DNA of 64,000 nucleotides from Neocallimastix lanati (nom. inval.) (GCA_016946835.1 JACVTC010000050.1:1074786-1138785); one strand, 5' to 3'; numbered from the stretch's first letter, positions 1 through 12,874 are shown. Translations and numbers: made by a program. Notes: generated from the letters alone by a model not told the origin.

Positions 1-152
1 TATTAATTTTTTTTCACTAAATAATTCAAAAAATAATTGTTTGATTGGTTTATCAATGATGTATAATAAATTTAATAATATAACAAATAATATTTATATA
101 TATTTTTTTTATTTCATAATAAAAATATAACAAAAAAAAATAATATATTTTA
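1..152 (+). promoter_or_regulatory. Upstream region of NAA25
   Basis: Very AT-rich sequence before the start codon at 153, with no ORF and no clear TATA box that stands out from the background. A run of A (132-140) lies just before the ATG. It presumably holds the NAA25 promoter and 5' UTR, but no element can be assigned. The region may continue beyond the left edge. Confidence 0.3.
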
Positions 153-3100
153 ATGAGTGATAGAGTTATTAATAATATTTATGGTAAATTAGTAATAATT
201 AAATTATTATAATTTTTTCAATTTTAAAAGTTATTTTAAATTTCTTTTTTTGTATAATTTAAAATACCAACACTAAATTATTTTCATTGATAATAATTTT
301 TTATATAAGATGCTATTTATAATGAAAATTATAGATTAGCTATTACTTTAAGTAATAAAGCATTAAAGAAATTCCATAATGACCCTGCCATTAATGTAAA
401 AAATTTACATTTTAAATTTTAGTATATTATTTTATTTATTATTTTATGATATTCTTAATTGTTTGTATTTATTTGTATATCAACTTTATCATTTACTTTG
501 ATATATATGTTATATATTTTCTTATAATAAGGCAATGAAATCTTTGGCTTTAGTCAAATTAGGTAAACAAGAAGAAGCAGAAGAACTTGCAAGATCTGTA
601 GTAGAAACAAAACCAGTCGACGAAACTATTTTGCAAGCTTTAAATTTAACATTCAAAGGCCTTGAAAAATGTATAAAAAGAATAACTTTTTTTTTTTTAA
701 AAAAAGAAATATCAGAAAAAAAAAAAAAAACAAAGTAAAAAGTAAAAAAAGTTCATAAATAATATTTATTGTATTAAATTATATTTTATCTTTTGATAAT
801 TATTAAATTTAGATGATGAAATTGTTGAATTATTTAAAAATGCCTTTGAAGCAGATCAAACAAATGAAGAATATGCCAATCAATATTATATGGCTTTAAC
901 TAAAGTCAATAATTTTGAATTACAAAAACAAGTATTGTTAAATAAATATTTCAATTTTAATATATAATTAAATAAAAATTAATTTAATATATATATTTTC
1001 GTATAAATTTTTAAGACTGCATTAAAACTTAATAAACTTTTCAGTAATAGTGTTGTTAATAAAAAAGGAAAATATTTCTGTTGGGCTATTATGTCTTCAA
1101 TTTTGCAAGTAAAATATTGTAAAATTTTAATACCAATTTTAAAAATTATTTACTCAAAATTATTTATTTAACATATTTTTCTTAAAAATGATAAATAGTC
1201 TCGTTATCAAAAAGATTGTCCAAAAGCACTTATTGATAAATTATCAGAACAAATGATATTAAAAGCTATTGAAAAGAATTTCATAATTGATTATGAAGGT
1301 ATTTATATTAAATAATAATAAAGTGATAAAATTAAAATTAAATATATATATTTATATTTAATAATAACAATTAAATTTATATAATTAGGTTTATTTATGT
1401 ATTTAACAATTCTTATGAATCAAGATAGAAATAAAGAAGCTTTAGATGTATTAAATGGTGAATTAGGTTCAAAATGTATTAAAATTGAGATTGAAAGGAA
1501 TAGATTAAATATTGAATTATATCGTAAAACAAAGCAATGGAATAAATTAATTGAAGTTTGCAAAACAATTATTGAAAATAATGAGTAATATTAAGAATTG
1601 TTTCTCTGAAGTAACATATATTTTTATAAAAGTATTAATATTTTTTTCATTACTATTATTTTAAATATATATCATTTAAACATATATTTTAAATTATTAA
1701 ATATTTAAGTCATGATAACTTTAATTGTTTCTACAATATTATTGATGCTCTGTTTATTTTATTAGAAGAAAACGTATTAGCTATTGATTATCTGTAAGTA
1801 TAATATAATAAATAAATTAAAATATAATGTATAATTTAAGATCTTTTAAGTAATGTTTATTAATTAACAAATTAATATTGAATTTGTAATATAAAATATA
1901 ATATAATATATATTTATATAAAGAAATAACGATACTTTTATTAGTGTTTACGATTGGATTAAAAAAATTCAGGAAGAAGAATTAAAAAATGGTATAAATA
2001 AAATAAAACGTGCACCATTTATTGCAGAAATTGAACTTGAAAAAAGAATCATTGACATGACAGGTATTAAATATTTTATTATATTTTTTTCTTTTTTTAT
2101 GTATTTTAAAGTTTCAAATGTATATATTTATAAATTTTGAAATAAATGAAATTAATATATATATATAATATTAATTCATTGTTTAATTTATTAATCTCAC
2201 AAATAATAATAAGGTTTTGCAATGGAAAAACATAAAAATATATTTATTAATTATATAAAAAAATTTGGTGATAAATATTGTTGCTTTGAAGATTTGATTC
2301 CATATTTTGATATGTTAAATTCAGACGAACTTTTAGATTCATTCAAAACTGAAATGAATAGTCTTATTAAAACTGTAAGAAATATTTTATTTTTAATCAT
2401 AAAATTTCTAAAATATATTAAAATTATTTTAAATTTATAAAAAACATATTATTCATAATTTTTTGTATTTATAACTAATAAAAATTAAATATATATTAAT
2501 TCGAATAATTTAGAATGATATGACAGTTAATGATATTCAAAGAAATATTAATATAGAAAAAATTAATTTTTATCTTGGATATGACATTAATAATGAAGAT
2601 GAAATGAAAAATTATGTTAAGAAATTAATTTCATTATACGAAGATACACTTCCATTTGGTAAATTATATAAATATATAATTATAATAATTTAAAAAATTA
2701 ATATTATTTAATAAATATAATATAATATAATTTAAATTTTAATTCTTTATTTCTATAAATTATAAATAATCATTCTTATATATAGGAGCAAAATTAGAAG
2801 ATACTGAAAGACAATTTGGTGATGACTATTTAGTTTTAGCTGCCTCTCTTTTAATTGATTATTATAGGTCCACAAAAAAGATATGTTACGTTTATTTAGC
2901 TATTGCTATATTAGAACACGGACTTGAAAAAAGTAAATTTAACTTCCAATTCAAAATTATTTTAATGAGATTATATTCTATTTTAGGTGATGTTTTCCGT
3001 ACAACTGATTTAAGTAGATCATTAAATTTACGTTCTATTCAATTTGATACTTTAAGCTTTTTATATACTGAAGGAATGGACTCATTAAGTATTACCCAAA

Positions 3101-4666
3101 TTCCATTACAAATTTACAATTTAGGCTTATCAATTTATAAATCTAACCATATTGAAACTCCAGATGTTATTACGCAAGCTTATAAAAATGAAACTTATTC
3201 CAAAATTATTGAAATTTTAGATTTCTACAACAGATTAAATAATTCAATTCAACAAGTTTTATATCATCAACAAATTATTCGTATAGAAATCCTTCAAATT
3301 TTCAATTCTATTGATAAAGTAAATAAATATTTAACTTCAATTGACGACAAATATATTGACATTACTGATGATTACTTAAGCAAATGTACTGATAACAGAG
3401 ATTATAAGGTATTCGCAAACTGGAAAAAAGACGATATTAATTTAGAAATGAAAATTAGATGCAGACCAATGAAGAATGTAAACATAAAAATAAATATTAA
3501 TATTATTATGAATAATATAAAATAGAATGAATAATATATATATATTATTTTTATATATTTATTTAATAGATTCTTTGGATTCAATTATTTGGTTTAATTC
3601 CTAAAATTCTTAAATACATCGCTTTAAAGAATATTGAACAAGTTAAAACTGATGAAGAAAAATTAGAAAATTTATTAAACAAAGATAATTTAGCTATTGA
3701 AGTAATTGAAATAAATAATGATTATCACAAAAGATTTTGTTATAATGATAAATTATAATTAATTAATTATAACTTAATTAAAATAACATTTAGATATTAC
3801 CGAGTGAAATTGCTAATGGTAAAATTGTTTGTGAGTTTGCTAAATTTGTTATTGAAGCAAATAATTCTAAAGAAACCAAAGGTATTTTAATATGCACATT
3901 ATAATTTAATATAATAATATAATATTAATATTTATAAATACAAATTTTAATAATTTTAAAATAATAAATTTTAACAGAAATAAGTGCATGTACTTCCTTT
4001 GAAAATATACTGAAATTGTTTAAGGAAAAAGTTAATTCACTTATAAATATTAAGCCATCAATTGATATTACATTTAATATTATTGAACTCTGTACCTCAA
4101 TTCTTGAAGTAATATTATTAAATAACAAAATAATATAATTAATATTAATATCAATATCAATTATATATATAACTAATAAATTTAATGTAACTTCTTTAGG
4201 CTATTAATTATATAGTATTGTTTATTCATTATGCTTCTAATATTTCACCCAGCAGAAAATCAAAGAATCTTCCATGGGTTGTTAACATTCAAGAAAAGAA
4301 AACACAATTTGCAGAAGAAATCAAGGAACAAGTCAACGCATTCGATTGTTATCTTATTGAATTAAGTAAATTAGTAAACAGTAAAAAAAATAAAGGAAAT
4401 GAAGCAATTAAAGAAATTTTTGGAGTAGATGGAACTTTATTTGATAATCTAATGGTAAATAAATATATATTTTTATATATAATCTTATAAATATTAATAA
4501 TATTTGCAACTAATAAATTATTTTAAAATTATTTTATTGATTTAATATAAAATAGAATGAAAATAGTGAATTATTAAGCAAGGTATTTGATCATTGTCAA
4601 AACAGCTGGAATGTTAGCTTCGACAATATCGTAAAAGAAACTGAAATAAAAATGAAATTATTTTAA
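153..4666 (+). CDS. NAA25: N-terminal acetyltransferase B auxiliary subunit NAA25 (Mdm20), 17 exons
   Basis: NAA25 is the TPR-rich scaffold of the cytosolic NatB complex, which acetylates proteins starting Met-Asp/Glu/Asn/Gln; the catalytic partner NAA20 is not in the window. I assembled 17 exons by hand with GT..AG borders and an open frame: 153-183, 310-395, 532-670, 813-931, 1016-1108, 1199-1298, 1389-1584, 1710-1793, 1924-2063, 2214-2374, 2514-2658, 2786-3477, 3570-3701, 3794-3881, 3978-4108, 4200-4454, 4556-4666 (2703 nt, 900 aa plus stop). Family-like blocks are the N-terminal IYDAIYNENYRLAI, the TPR pair LVKLGKQEEAEELA and EALDVLNGELG, KFGDKYCCFEDL, and RLYSILGD followed by IQFDTLSFL. 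Human NAA25 is about 970 aa, so the length fits. The introns are roughly 65-145 nt and almost pure A/T. The only intact host gene here. The assignment is strong; the exon 13 donor (3702) is the least certain border. Confidence 0.9.
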
Positions 4667-4886
4667 CTACTTAAATAATTATAATAATAAAAATATTTAT
4701 AATTAAAAAGTAGATAAAATAGCAATTACTTAATAAAAAATATATATAATATACATATAGATTAAATGCACATATATATTATAATAGTAATTATAAATTA
4801 AAATTTACTATATATAATAAAAAAAGACTAAAATAAAATAAAATAGAATAAATAAATTTATATTTTAAATAAAAAAATATATATAA

Positions 4887-4930
<44 letters not shown>

Positions 4931-5276
4931 AGAAATTTATTTAATTATTAATTATTCATACATTTATTTATTTATTATATTGACGAAAGTCGCGAATTTT
5001 CGTCTAAAGAATAAACAAATATTTTTATATAAACTATATTATTATTTCACGTGAATAAACAAGAATAAAGAGATTATTTACATGCGCATGATAAATTTAA
5101 TGATTTACATTTAATTATGTATTAACATAAATAATGTTAATTTACATTTTAAGTTTTTTTACATAAATATTTATGATTTATATTTTCTATTATTTAATTA
5201 TAAACTTAAATTGTTAAGTTTATTTATTTATATTATTTAATACTTTAACAATTATTATTATTATTATTATTATTAT
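4667..5276. other. Intergenic region between NAA25 and the copia LTR
   Basis: No ORF. It holds a TTA microsatellite (about 4888-4929), a second ATT tract (about 5249-5276), and a small hairpin at 4982-5004 (GACGAAA paired with TTTCGTC, 9-nt loop). Two palindromes stand out from the A/T background: TTCACGTGAA near 5046 and CATGCGCATG at 5081-5090. Their roles are unknown; transcription of NAA25 probably ends in the left part. Confidence 0.5.
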
Positions 5277-5535
5277 TGTTAATGCTAAGAATGTAACTGA
5301 AATCTAACAATCTCAATTATGATTATTTTAGTTAATATGGCTTTTATTTATTTATATTTAATTATATGAATATTACATAATAAAGAATATTACAGTTTAA
5401 CAAAATATAATAAAAAAGATTTATAATAACTATTTAATAACTATCTAATAACTAATGTATTCATAATGTGGCTAATTGTGGCGTATTAATATTACAATGT
5501 ATAATGTATAATTATAATGTAGCTAATATTTAACA
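5277..5535 (-). repeat. 3' LTR of the copia element
   Basis: On the + strand it runs from TGTTAATGC to ATATTTAACA, so the ends are inverted TGTTAA/TTAACA. In the sense direction it directly follows a polypurine tract, TAGGGGGAA (5536-5544). The left edge rests only on the inverted terminus, since the second LTR copy is not in the window. About 259 bp. Confidence 0.55.
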
Positions 5536-5544
5536 TTCCCCCTA

Positions 5545-5584
5545 CATTATGCATTTGGTAATAATATAAAAAATAAAGTTTTAA

Positions 5585-5625
<41 letters not shown>

Positions 5626-5659
5626 GTAAATTTTTAATAATAAAATTTTTTTTTTTTTT
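5545..5659 (-). other. Copia 3' untranslated segment with long poly(T)
   Basis: Lies between the RNase H stop and the PPT. It contains two long T runs (about 5589-5622 and 5646-5660), which are poly(A) in the sense strand. No ORF. Confidence 0.5.
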
Positions 5660-8600
5660 TTAATTGAAAATAAAATCAGTAAAACATTTCATTTTTGGTC
5701 CAGATATCACTTTAGTTAAAGGATAAGCTAACATAGTATCGGAGGATATATGTTCTAAATTTATTTCTTTTCTATTTATTTTCTCTTGAATGTATTTGTA
5801 ATCAATGTCCATGTGTTTACATCTACCTTTTGTATTTTCATTTTCAGCGATATTTTTACAAGATTTATTATCAACTTTAATTTTTAAATTAATTTCTTTA
5901 TTGAATATTTCTTTTAGTAATTTCTTTAATTTCATTCCTTGTTTTGCACATTCAGTTAATGCAACATATTCTGCTTCAGTGGTTGATAATGTGATGCTCT
6001 TCTGAGTTTCAGATTTCCATGAAATTGGACTTTTTCCAAATAAGAAAATGTATCCACTGGTAGATTTTCTTGTTTCTTCATCGCCAGCGAAATCAGCGTC
6101 TGAGTAGGCAATTAAATTTTTACTTCCATAGTAATAAATAGATTTTTCTTTAGTAGATTTTAAATATCTTAAGATCATCAATGCTGATTTTAGATCAACT
6201 TCTGTTGGGTTTTCGGCGTGTCTTGCAGCTTGATTAACTGCAAATGAGATGTCTGGTCTTGTTTTTGTTGAAACAAATAATAAAGCGCCAATAATAGATT
6301 TATAATCTGTTACGTTTACTGGTGTTGAATTTTCTCTTTCTTCTAAAGTAATTTATCTACATGGGTTGTTAATTGGTTTTGTCTTATTCATTTTGTAATT
6401 CTTAATTAATTTTTCAATGTAGTCTTGTTGATTAATTTTATATCCTTCTTCAGTTTTAAAAATATTTATTCCTATAATTTTGTTAGCTTCCGTATCTTTT
6501 GAAATTTTATATTTTTCTTTTAATTTATTGCTTATATATTTAATTTCTTTATCTTCTCCAGTAAGTAAGATATCATCAACATAAAGACATAATATAGCAC
6601 ATAAATTTCCATTGTGATATTTTGTAAATAAACATTGATCAATACTCAATTGTTTTAAGCCAATATTTTTTAAATAACTTGATATTTCTTTATACCATTG
6701 TCTTCCGGCTTGTTTCAAACCATATAGAGTCTTATTTAATATCCAATATTTTCCAGAATTATAATTTTTATCTCCTTCTGGTATGTCCACGTATATTTCT
6801 TCTTCTAATTTGGCATTTAAATAAGCAGCCTTTATATCCATTTGTCTTAAGTTCCATTTGTATTGTGATGCGATGGCAATTGCAATTCTTAAACTATCTG
6901 CTTCAATTGTTGGTGAATATGTTGATGTATAGTTAACACCTTTTCTCTGTTTGAATCCACGAGCAACTAATCTTGCTCTTTTAACACCATTATCTTTAGT
7001 AGTAAATACCCATCTAGTATCAATTAAAGTAGTATCTTTAGGAATATTATTAACTATTCTCATTACTTTTTGTTCATACATATTATTGATTTCTTTTTTA
7101 ATTGCATCTTTCCATTTATTTGAATCGTTAGAATTTATTGCTTCATCATAACTCTTGGGATTAACTGTTTTAATTAGTAATACTTTGTTTTTCTTTATTG
7201 TTAATTGTTCATTATCATTTGTATTTTCTTTTTCATTTAAATCAATGAATTTTCTTTTGTTATTATTTTTATGAGTATCGGTATTTTCCATTTCATTATT
7301 TTCTAAATTATTTTTGTTATTATCTTGAATATTTATAGCCATATCATTACTATTAGAATTATTTAAATTGTTGTTTGAACTTTTATCAATTAATATATCA
7401 GAGTTTTGATTTGTGTTTAAGTTTTCATGTTTTTTATTCAAATTCATATTATTATTAATATTGTTATTAATGTTATTGTTGTTATTGTTTAATATAATTT
7501 TATTATTGCCATTAATAATTTCTCGGTTGTTATTATTTGAATTATTTGAATTATTTAATTGATCATAACTGTCTTTTTCCCCCTCAATTGAATAATTCGA
7601 AGAAAAAATAGAATTAATATATTCTTCTGATAGAAAGGTAGTATTAATAGTTCCAGGAATATTTTCCAAGAAATAAACGTCTCTAGCTGATACAATACAG
7701 ATAGAAGATAAATCTAAAATACGATAACCAGTAGAGTCCGAAGCATAACCAAGAAAAATTCCAGGTTTAGAATTATTTTCAAATTTATTCTTTTTATGAT
7801 TATTATAGAAATATACTCTGCAACCAAAAACACGTAAGTGTGAAATATCAATAGGTTTGTTGAAGAAAACTTCATCTGGGATTTTTGAATTATTACCTTG
7901 ATGAGGATTAAGGTTATATAAACGACATGCGCATAGAATAGCAGAATCCCAAAAATTAAGAGGTAATTTGGCAGAATTAAGTAGCGTGGTTGCACAATTA
8001 TTAAGAATTTGATTAATTCTTTCTGAACGACCATTTTGTTGTGGGTAGCCAGGAGTTGAATGAATTAATTTTATACCATTTTCGGAAAGGTACTTGTTGA
8101 AATTTTCATTTGTGTATTCGGTTCCATTGTCGGTTTTTAAAGTTTTAATTGTAAATTCAGTTGTATTATTCATTAATTTGTGAAATTTAATAAATGCGTT
8201 ATAAACATCAGATTTATTTTTTAAAAGGTAAATCCAGCATTTTCTACTATAGTCATCCATAAAAGTTACGTAGTAATTGAAATCGTTATAGAATGTTTTT
8301 AATTTACCAACTACATCGGAGTGTACAAGTTGTAGTGGTTGTGTGGTACTGTTTTCAATTGCATAAAATGGTTTTCTTCTCATTTTGCTGATTTTACATT
8401 GAGTGCAGTCCTTTTTGTTGTGAATACACGTGTGATTTAAAACAAATTTTTCAATATCTTTATTATTGTTGAAGTGACCTAATTGTGCATGCCAAAGATC
8501 ATAATCGAAATTGCTAATATCAATATTTAAAGATTTATACATTTTAAAGGGAGTAGTGTATAATGAGAAGAGATTTTCTTTGTCGGCATAAATTTTCGCA

Positions 8601-8842
8601 ACTGGTTTATTGTTTTTGAATAATTGAAGTCTATCCTTATTTAAATATTCATCGAAATCGATAATAATGGTAAAATTATTTCTGACAAGATAATGTGTTG
8701 AAATTAAGTTATTTTTGATGTTTGGTGCATAGTGGACTTTTGAGAGTTTGAAATCGAAATTTTTAATAGCACCATTATATGTTCCTACTTTTACAATTTT
8801 GTCAGATTTTCCGTCAGGATAGGTGATTGTAACGAAACTCAT
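5660..8842 (-). pseudogene. Copia polyprotein (protease end, integrase, RT, RNase H) broken by one in-frame stop
   Basis: The first readable residues resemble the end of the copia protease/GAG-pre-integrase linker (NLIST). Next come the HHCC finger (LWHAQLGH, then CTQC at about 146-149) and the integrase core with D176, D238 and E274, a D-X35-E spacing. An Asn-rich linker follows (about 400-560), then RVT_2-type reverse transcriptase with YVDD at about 754. An in-frame TAA at 6353-6355 interrupts the frame; the same frame resumes and runs through a copia RNase H (KSTSGYIFLFG, SWKS, TEAEY) to 5660. The catalytic residues are intact, so one nonsense change and loss of the 5' half are the visible lesions. 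The first Met (8842) is not the real start; gag and most of protease were upstream. Confidence 0.9.
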
Positions 8843-9376
8843 TGTAATAATTTAATTAAAAAATTATAATTAAATTATTAATCATTAATATTAGCTCTAA
8901 CTGCTAATATTAAAGGTTTAGAAAAGAATCATACTTACCTATGGTTCTTTCTAATTATCGAGTTTATTATAACGAATTATAATAGACGAAACACTAAAAT
9001 TGATAAGGAAAAGTTTTAATTATAAAATTTGTTTTATTAAAATAATTTGTTTTATTTTTTATTAAAAATTTTAAATGTTAAAACTTATTGTTATTATTAT
9101 TATATTATAATTGTTATAATAATAACTCTTGATTTCTCAAAGAGAACTCAAGAGCCTTATTTATACTTTTTTGTCAAAATAAGGTTAAAATCAAAAGGGG
9201 TTCTAATCTTAACAAATCTCTTATCTAGGAAAAGACTAGAAGAAAAACCTAGATAAGTTTTTTGATCGATATTCTATCCATATCGATCATCGTGTTAATT
9301 AAGTAAAACCGATTACTTTTAAGAAGTAATTGGAAAAACCTTAATTAACCGATTACTTAATCTAATATAATGATCG
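8843..9376 (-). repeat. 3' LTR of element D, outer part
   Basis: Nearly identical to 38474-39004 (the only difference I see is a 3-base gap near 8920). It ends at GATCG, where element E is inserted. It carries a Lys-rich short ORF in both copies that looks like chance. A hairpin with arms CTCTTGA/TCAAGAG lies near 9125-9155. In the sense strand it contains AG/GTAAGTATG near 8931-8940, a strong match to a 5' splice site. Confidence 0.88.
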
Positions 9377-10407
9377 TGTAACGAATCGTAGATGGTAGAC
9401 TCGGGGTTGACACTTAGATATTTAAAATCAAGCAGGGGGGGACGGATATTACCCTGCTTTGATTTTAAAAAAAAATAATTCTTTATTAAAAGTTATTTAT
9501 TTTTTTTTATTAATATAAAAGTTTATTATTTAAAGTACACACATTTAATTTTTAAGAAATTGTTACAATATTTATATTTTTTTATAAATTTAAAGTATAA
9601 TTAATTGTTTATAATTTAAGTAATTTTAGAGAATTATTGAATTAATTTTATATCAATAATTCATTTTTGTTTTAATTTTTATAAATATAATAATATAATA
9701 TTCAAATATAATTTAATTAAAAATAATTATAAAATAAATATATAGAAAATAGTTTTTACTATTTTCTTTGATATTTTTAAGTTAAATAAATTGATTTTAA
9801 AGATTAATATAATAAATTTAATAATCTTTAATTATTTTAAATAATACTTGTAATTATTTTCAAAATAAAATAAAATTTTTATAATATTTAATTAATAAAT
9901 TTGATAATATTTAAATAATAATTTTTATAATAAGTAAAAATTTTTAATAATAATTTTTAATAATAAATTTAATTAATAATCTTAATAATTTTATAATAAT
10001 ATTTAATAGTTATAATAAATAAATTTTTATAATAATATTTAATAATTTTAATAATTTTATAATATTAATAATTTATAATAATTTTTAGAATAATATTTAA
10101 TTAATAATTTTAATAATTTTATAATAATTTTTATAAAATATTTAATTAATAGTTTTAATAATTTAGTATCTTAAAAGTATAATTTTAATATTTACAATTG
10201 TATTTTAATATATACATATATTTAATAATATAACAATAAAGTAATTAATTAAAATTTATTTACATTATTTATAAGTGTAAATTAATTTATATCAAAATAA
10301 ATTAAATTTACAATGAGGTTTAGGTTATGAAGAATATAGGAAAGTACAATTTAGTAAAGAATTATTAATAATAAAATAAAGGTTATTAATTCATTCTTTA
10401 CCATAGA
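9377..10407. other. Start of E 5' LTR, then the left end of composite element F
   Basis: 9377-9392 repeats the first 16 bases of the E LTR exactly. The following sequence is foreign to E and is taken as the left flank or LTR of F. A strong inverted repeat lies at 9421-9469: an arm beginning TTTAAAATCAAGCAGGG and its complement, ending in TTTTAAAA, with one unpaired T. From about 9470 to 10407 there is only A/T-rich sequence without ORF. The exact left end of F is not resolved. Confidence 0.45.
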
Positions 10408-10922
10408 TGATACGATATTTTTATTAAACATCAATATCAATATTTATTTTATTTTATTTGGACGATAACAGTAGGGAATAATTGACAAAATAATATATTC
10501 TAATATTATATAGAATAATACACACAATAATAATATTCACACTTTAATATTTAGTTTATTTATTTTATTTATTTATTATCATTATTATCATTCATCAATA
10601 AAAATACATCATCAATATAAATAGTTGTTAATTAGTTAAAATATAATTAAATCATTCAATAAAATATAATTAATTACTAAAATCTCTCATATTATTAATG
10701 TAAACTAAATATAAAACTACATTAAACTATACTAATAAACATGTTTATAGGTTAAATTATTAATAAACTAAATTAATATTAATAAAAGAACCATTTCTTA
10801 AACTATTATTATTTACTAACTATATATAATATTACTAAATTATTATTAACCAATAAGATTTTATCAAATAATTCCTAACCTAAGTTTCACTAAATTATGG
10901 TGTTTATGGTGGTACCGTATCA
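10408..10922 (-). repeat. 3' LTR of the gag-only element
   Basis: Direct repeat of 13087-13601. The ends are inverted: TGATACGA at the left and CGTATCA at the right on the + strand. Next to it is the PPT (10923-10935; sense AGTGGGGGCATTT). Confidence 0.92.
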
Positions 10923-10935
10923 AAATGCCCCCACT

Positions 10936-11045
10936 GAAATTAGACTTCGTCCCTTGAAGTCACCAAAATTTAGTTACTTTCATAAATTTTTTTTTTTAAT
11001 ATTTTTTTTTTTTTTTTTTTTTTAATAAATTTTTTTTTTTATAAT

Positions 11046-11122
<77 letters not shown>

Positions 11123-11164
11123 AAATTTTTTTTTTTTTTTTTAATAATTTTTTTTTTTTATAAT

Positions 11165-11205
<41 letters not shown>

Positions 11206-11344
11206 TTTATATAAATATATAATAAATTTTTATAATAATAAATTTTTAAACTATATATAATAAAAATAAATATATTTCAAAATTTTAAATTTTAATTTTG
11301 AAATTTGAGATTTTGAAATTTCAAATTATTTAATTAATTATTAT
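10936..11344 (-). other. 3' untranslated region of the gag-only element
   Basis: No ORF. It is dominated by repeated T runs of 10-30 bases separated by ATAATAAA-like spacers (about 10989-11200), which are poly(A) blocks in the sense strand. This may be slippage-expanded sequence. Confidence 0.6.
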
Positions 11345-12874
11345 TTATTTATTTTTTTTTTTTTTTGTATTATTTTCCATTCCAAAATCCTTTTTCTTTA
11401 AATCTTCCACGTTACATATAAAATTATTATTATTGTTATTAGCATTATTATTATTATTGTTATTAAATACTAAATTATTATATCCATTTTCAAAATTTAT
11501 ATTTCTATCATCATTTTTATTTTCATTAGAAGCGTAAGTCACATTTTTCTCAACTCCAGGTTTATTAATATTATAACTGAAATTACTAATTCGGTTTTCT
11601 GAATTCTTTTCACAATTAATTATATTATTTTTGTTACAATTATTATTATTATTATTGTTATTATTGTAATTATTAGTTCCATAATAAACAAAGTTATTGT
11701 TTCTATTATTACTTCTATAAGAATTATAACTGTTATTTCTCTCATTATGATTATTATTATTATTTTCATCTCTACAATTATTATTATTACTATCACTGTT
11801 ATTATTAGTATTTATTCCATAATTATAATTATTATTATTACCAAGATTATTATACCAATTTCTATTTTTGATATTATTATTTTTAGTCCAATAAAAGTTT
11901 TTATTGTTGTCATAATTATTAAATTCATACCTTTGAATGTTTAACTTATTATTTTGATAATTATTATTATTATTACTCATATAATTATTTAAATTATTCT
12001 GTTTATTTATATTAATATCGTTTTGTTTATTATTCCAATTACCAACATTACCCGAATAGTTTCCATTATTATTATAATAATAATAATTATTACTATTTTT
12101 ACCAAATAATTTATTATAATTATTTTTATTATATAAAAATATTTTTTTCTTATTAAAATTTTCCCTATAATTACTTCTTTTATTCTTTTCTATTATTCCT
12201 TTTTCTTCCATTATTGATAATTCTTTAAATGAATATTTACAATTGAATGCCTTGTGGCCTATTTCATAACATCTAAAGCACATTAATTTATTATTTTTCT
12301 TATTAATATTATTATTATGATAATTTATATAATTATTTTTATAATTTTGTTTATAATTATTAAAATCTATTTTGAAATTTAATTTCTCTTCAATTCTACT
12401 GGCCTTTTCCGCGATTTTAATTGCTTCTTCAATATTTTCACATTCTTGCTCTAATACTTTTAAACATGGATATATTCTTGGTTTAATTGAGTTTATATAA
12501 TCTTCTACTGTAATTAATTTTCTCATTTCTTTATCAATATTTTTATACTTTCTAATATAATTAATATTAAATATTGGTATTGGTTCCTTTAATACCCAAA
12601 TTTTATCGTTCTGAGTGATTCCTAAATATTTCTCAAATTCTTCTTTAATAATTTGAGTTGATGGATAAGTTTTATTTTCTCCATTTTCTTCTATACTTTT
12701 TAAAACTTCTTTAAGAGCATAATCCATACATTCTTGCATAAATATAAGTCTTCGTTTAGGATTCTGGATATCCCATAGATCCATAACTTCTTCGAAATCA
12801 TGTATCCATAAGTCAACATCTTTACCATAATTTTTCAATAATGGTAAATTTCTTAACAACTTATAGATATCCAT
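11345..12874 (-). CDS. Gag protein of the gag-only element (509 aa)
   Basis: Structural capsid-type protein expected to assemble particles and package RNA. The N-terminal 160 residues resemble the Ty3 retrotransposon Gag fold (Trp-rich helices around WIHDFEEVMDLW, then IKEEFEKYLGI). A CCHC zinc knuckle follows, CFRCYEIGHKAFNC (CX2CX4HX4C, about residues 199-212). The rest, from about 225 to 500, is Asn/Tyr-rich low complexity from AAT/AAC repeats. The ATG at 12874 lies just after a short poly(A) stretch in the leader. The frame is intact over 509 codons despite the low-complexity half, which suggests it is still under selection or very young. No slippery heptamer or downstream pol frame follows the stop. 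Confidence 0.85.
   Translation of the reverse strand: MDIYKLLRNLPLLKNYGKDVDLWIHDFEEVMDLWDIQNPKRRLIFMQECMDYALKEVLKSIEENGENKTYPSTQIIKEEFEKYLGITQNDKIWVLKEPIPIFNINYIRKYKNIDKEMRKLITVEDYINSIKPRIYPCLKVLEQECENIEEAIKIAEKASRIEEKLNFKIDFNNYKQNYKNNYINYHNNNINKKNNKLMCFRCYEIGHKAFNCKYSFKELSIMEEKGIIEKNKRSNYRENFNKKKIFLYNKNNYNKLFGKNSNNYYYYNNNGNYSGNVGNWNNKQNDININKQNNLNNYMSNNNNNYQNNKLNIQRYEFNNYDNNKNFYWTKNNNIKNRNWYNNLGNNNNYNYGINTNNNSDSNNNNCRDENNNNNHNERNNSYNSYRSNNRNNNFVYYGTNNYNNNNNNNNNCNKNNIINCEKNSENRISNFSYNINKPGVEKNVTYASNENKNDDRNINFENGYNNLVFNNNNNNNANNNNNNFICNVEDLKKKDFGMENNTKKKKNK

Larger units (their letters stand above)
5277..8842 (-). mobile_element. Ty1/copia retrotransposon, 3' half (5' half displaced)
   Basis: The right-hand end in this view (gag, protease and 5' LTR) is absent, because element D is inserted at 8842. 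The copia sequence resumes for only a few bases at 53063-53068 before LTR1 of G' begins. The remaining part holds the end of protease, then integrase, reverse transcriptase, RNase H, a PPT and the 3' LTR. The order IN before RT identifies the copia superfamily. Confidence 0.9.

Noticed and set aside
4982-5004. Rho-independent-type terminator
   Set aside because: Small hairpin in eukaryotic intergenic DNA with no evidence of such a mechanism.
9047-9256. Short Lys/Arg-rich ORF, identical at 38675-38884
   Set aside because: Both copies lie inside the D LTR, opposite to the sense strand; identity follows from LTR identity and no motif is seen.
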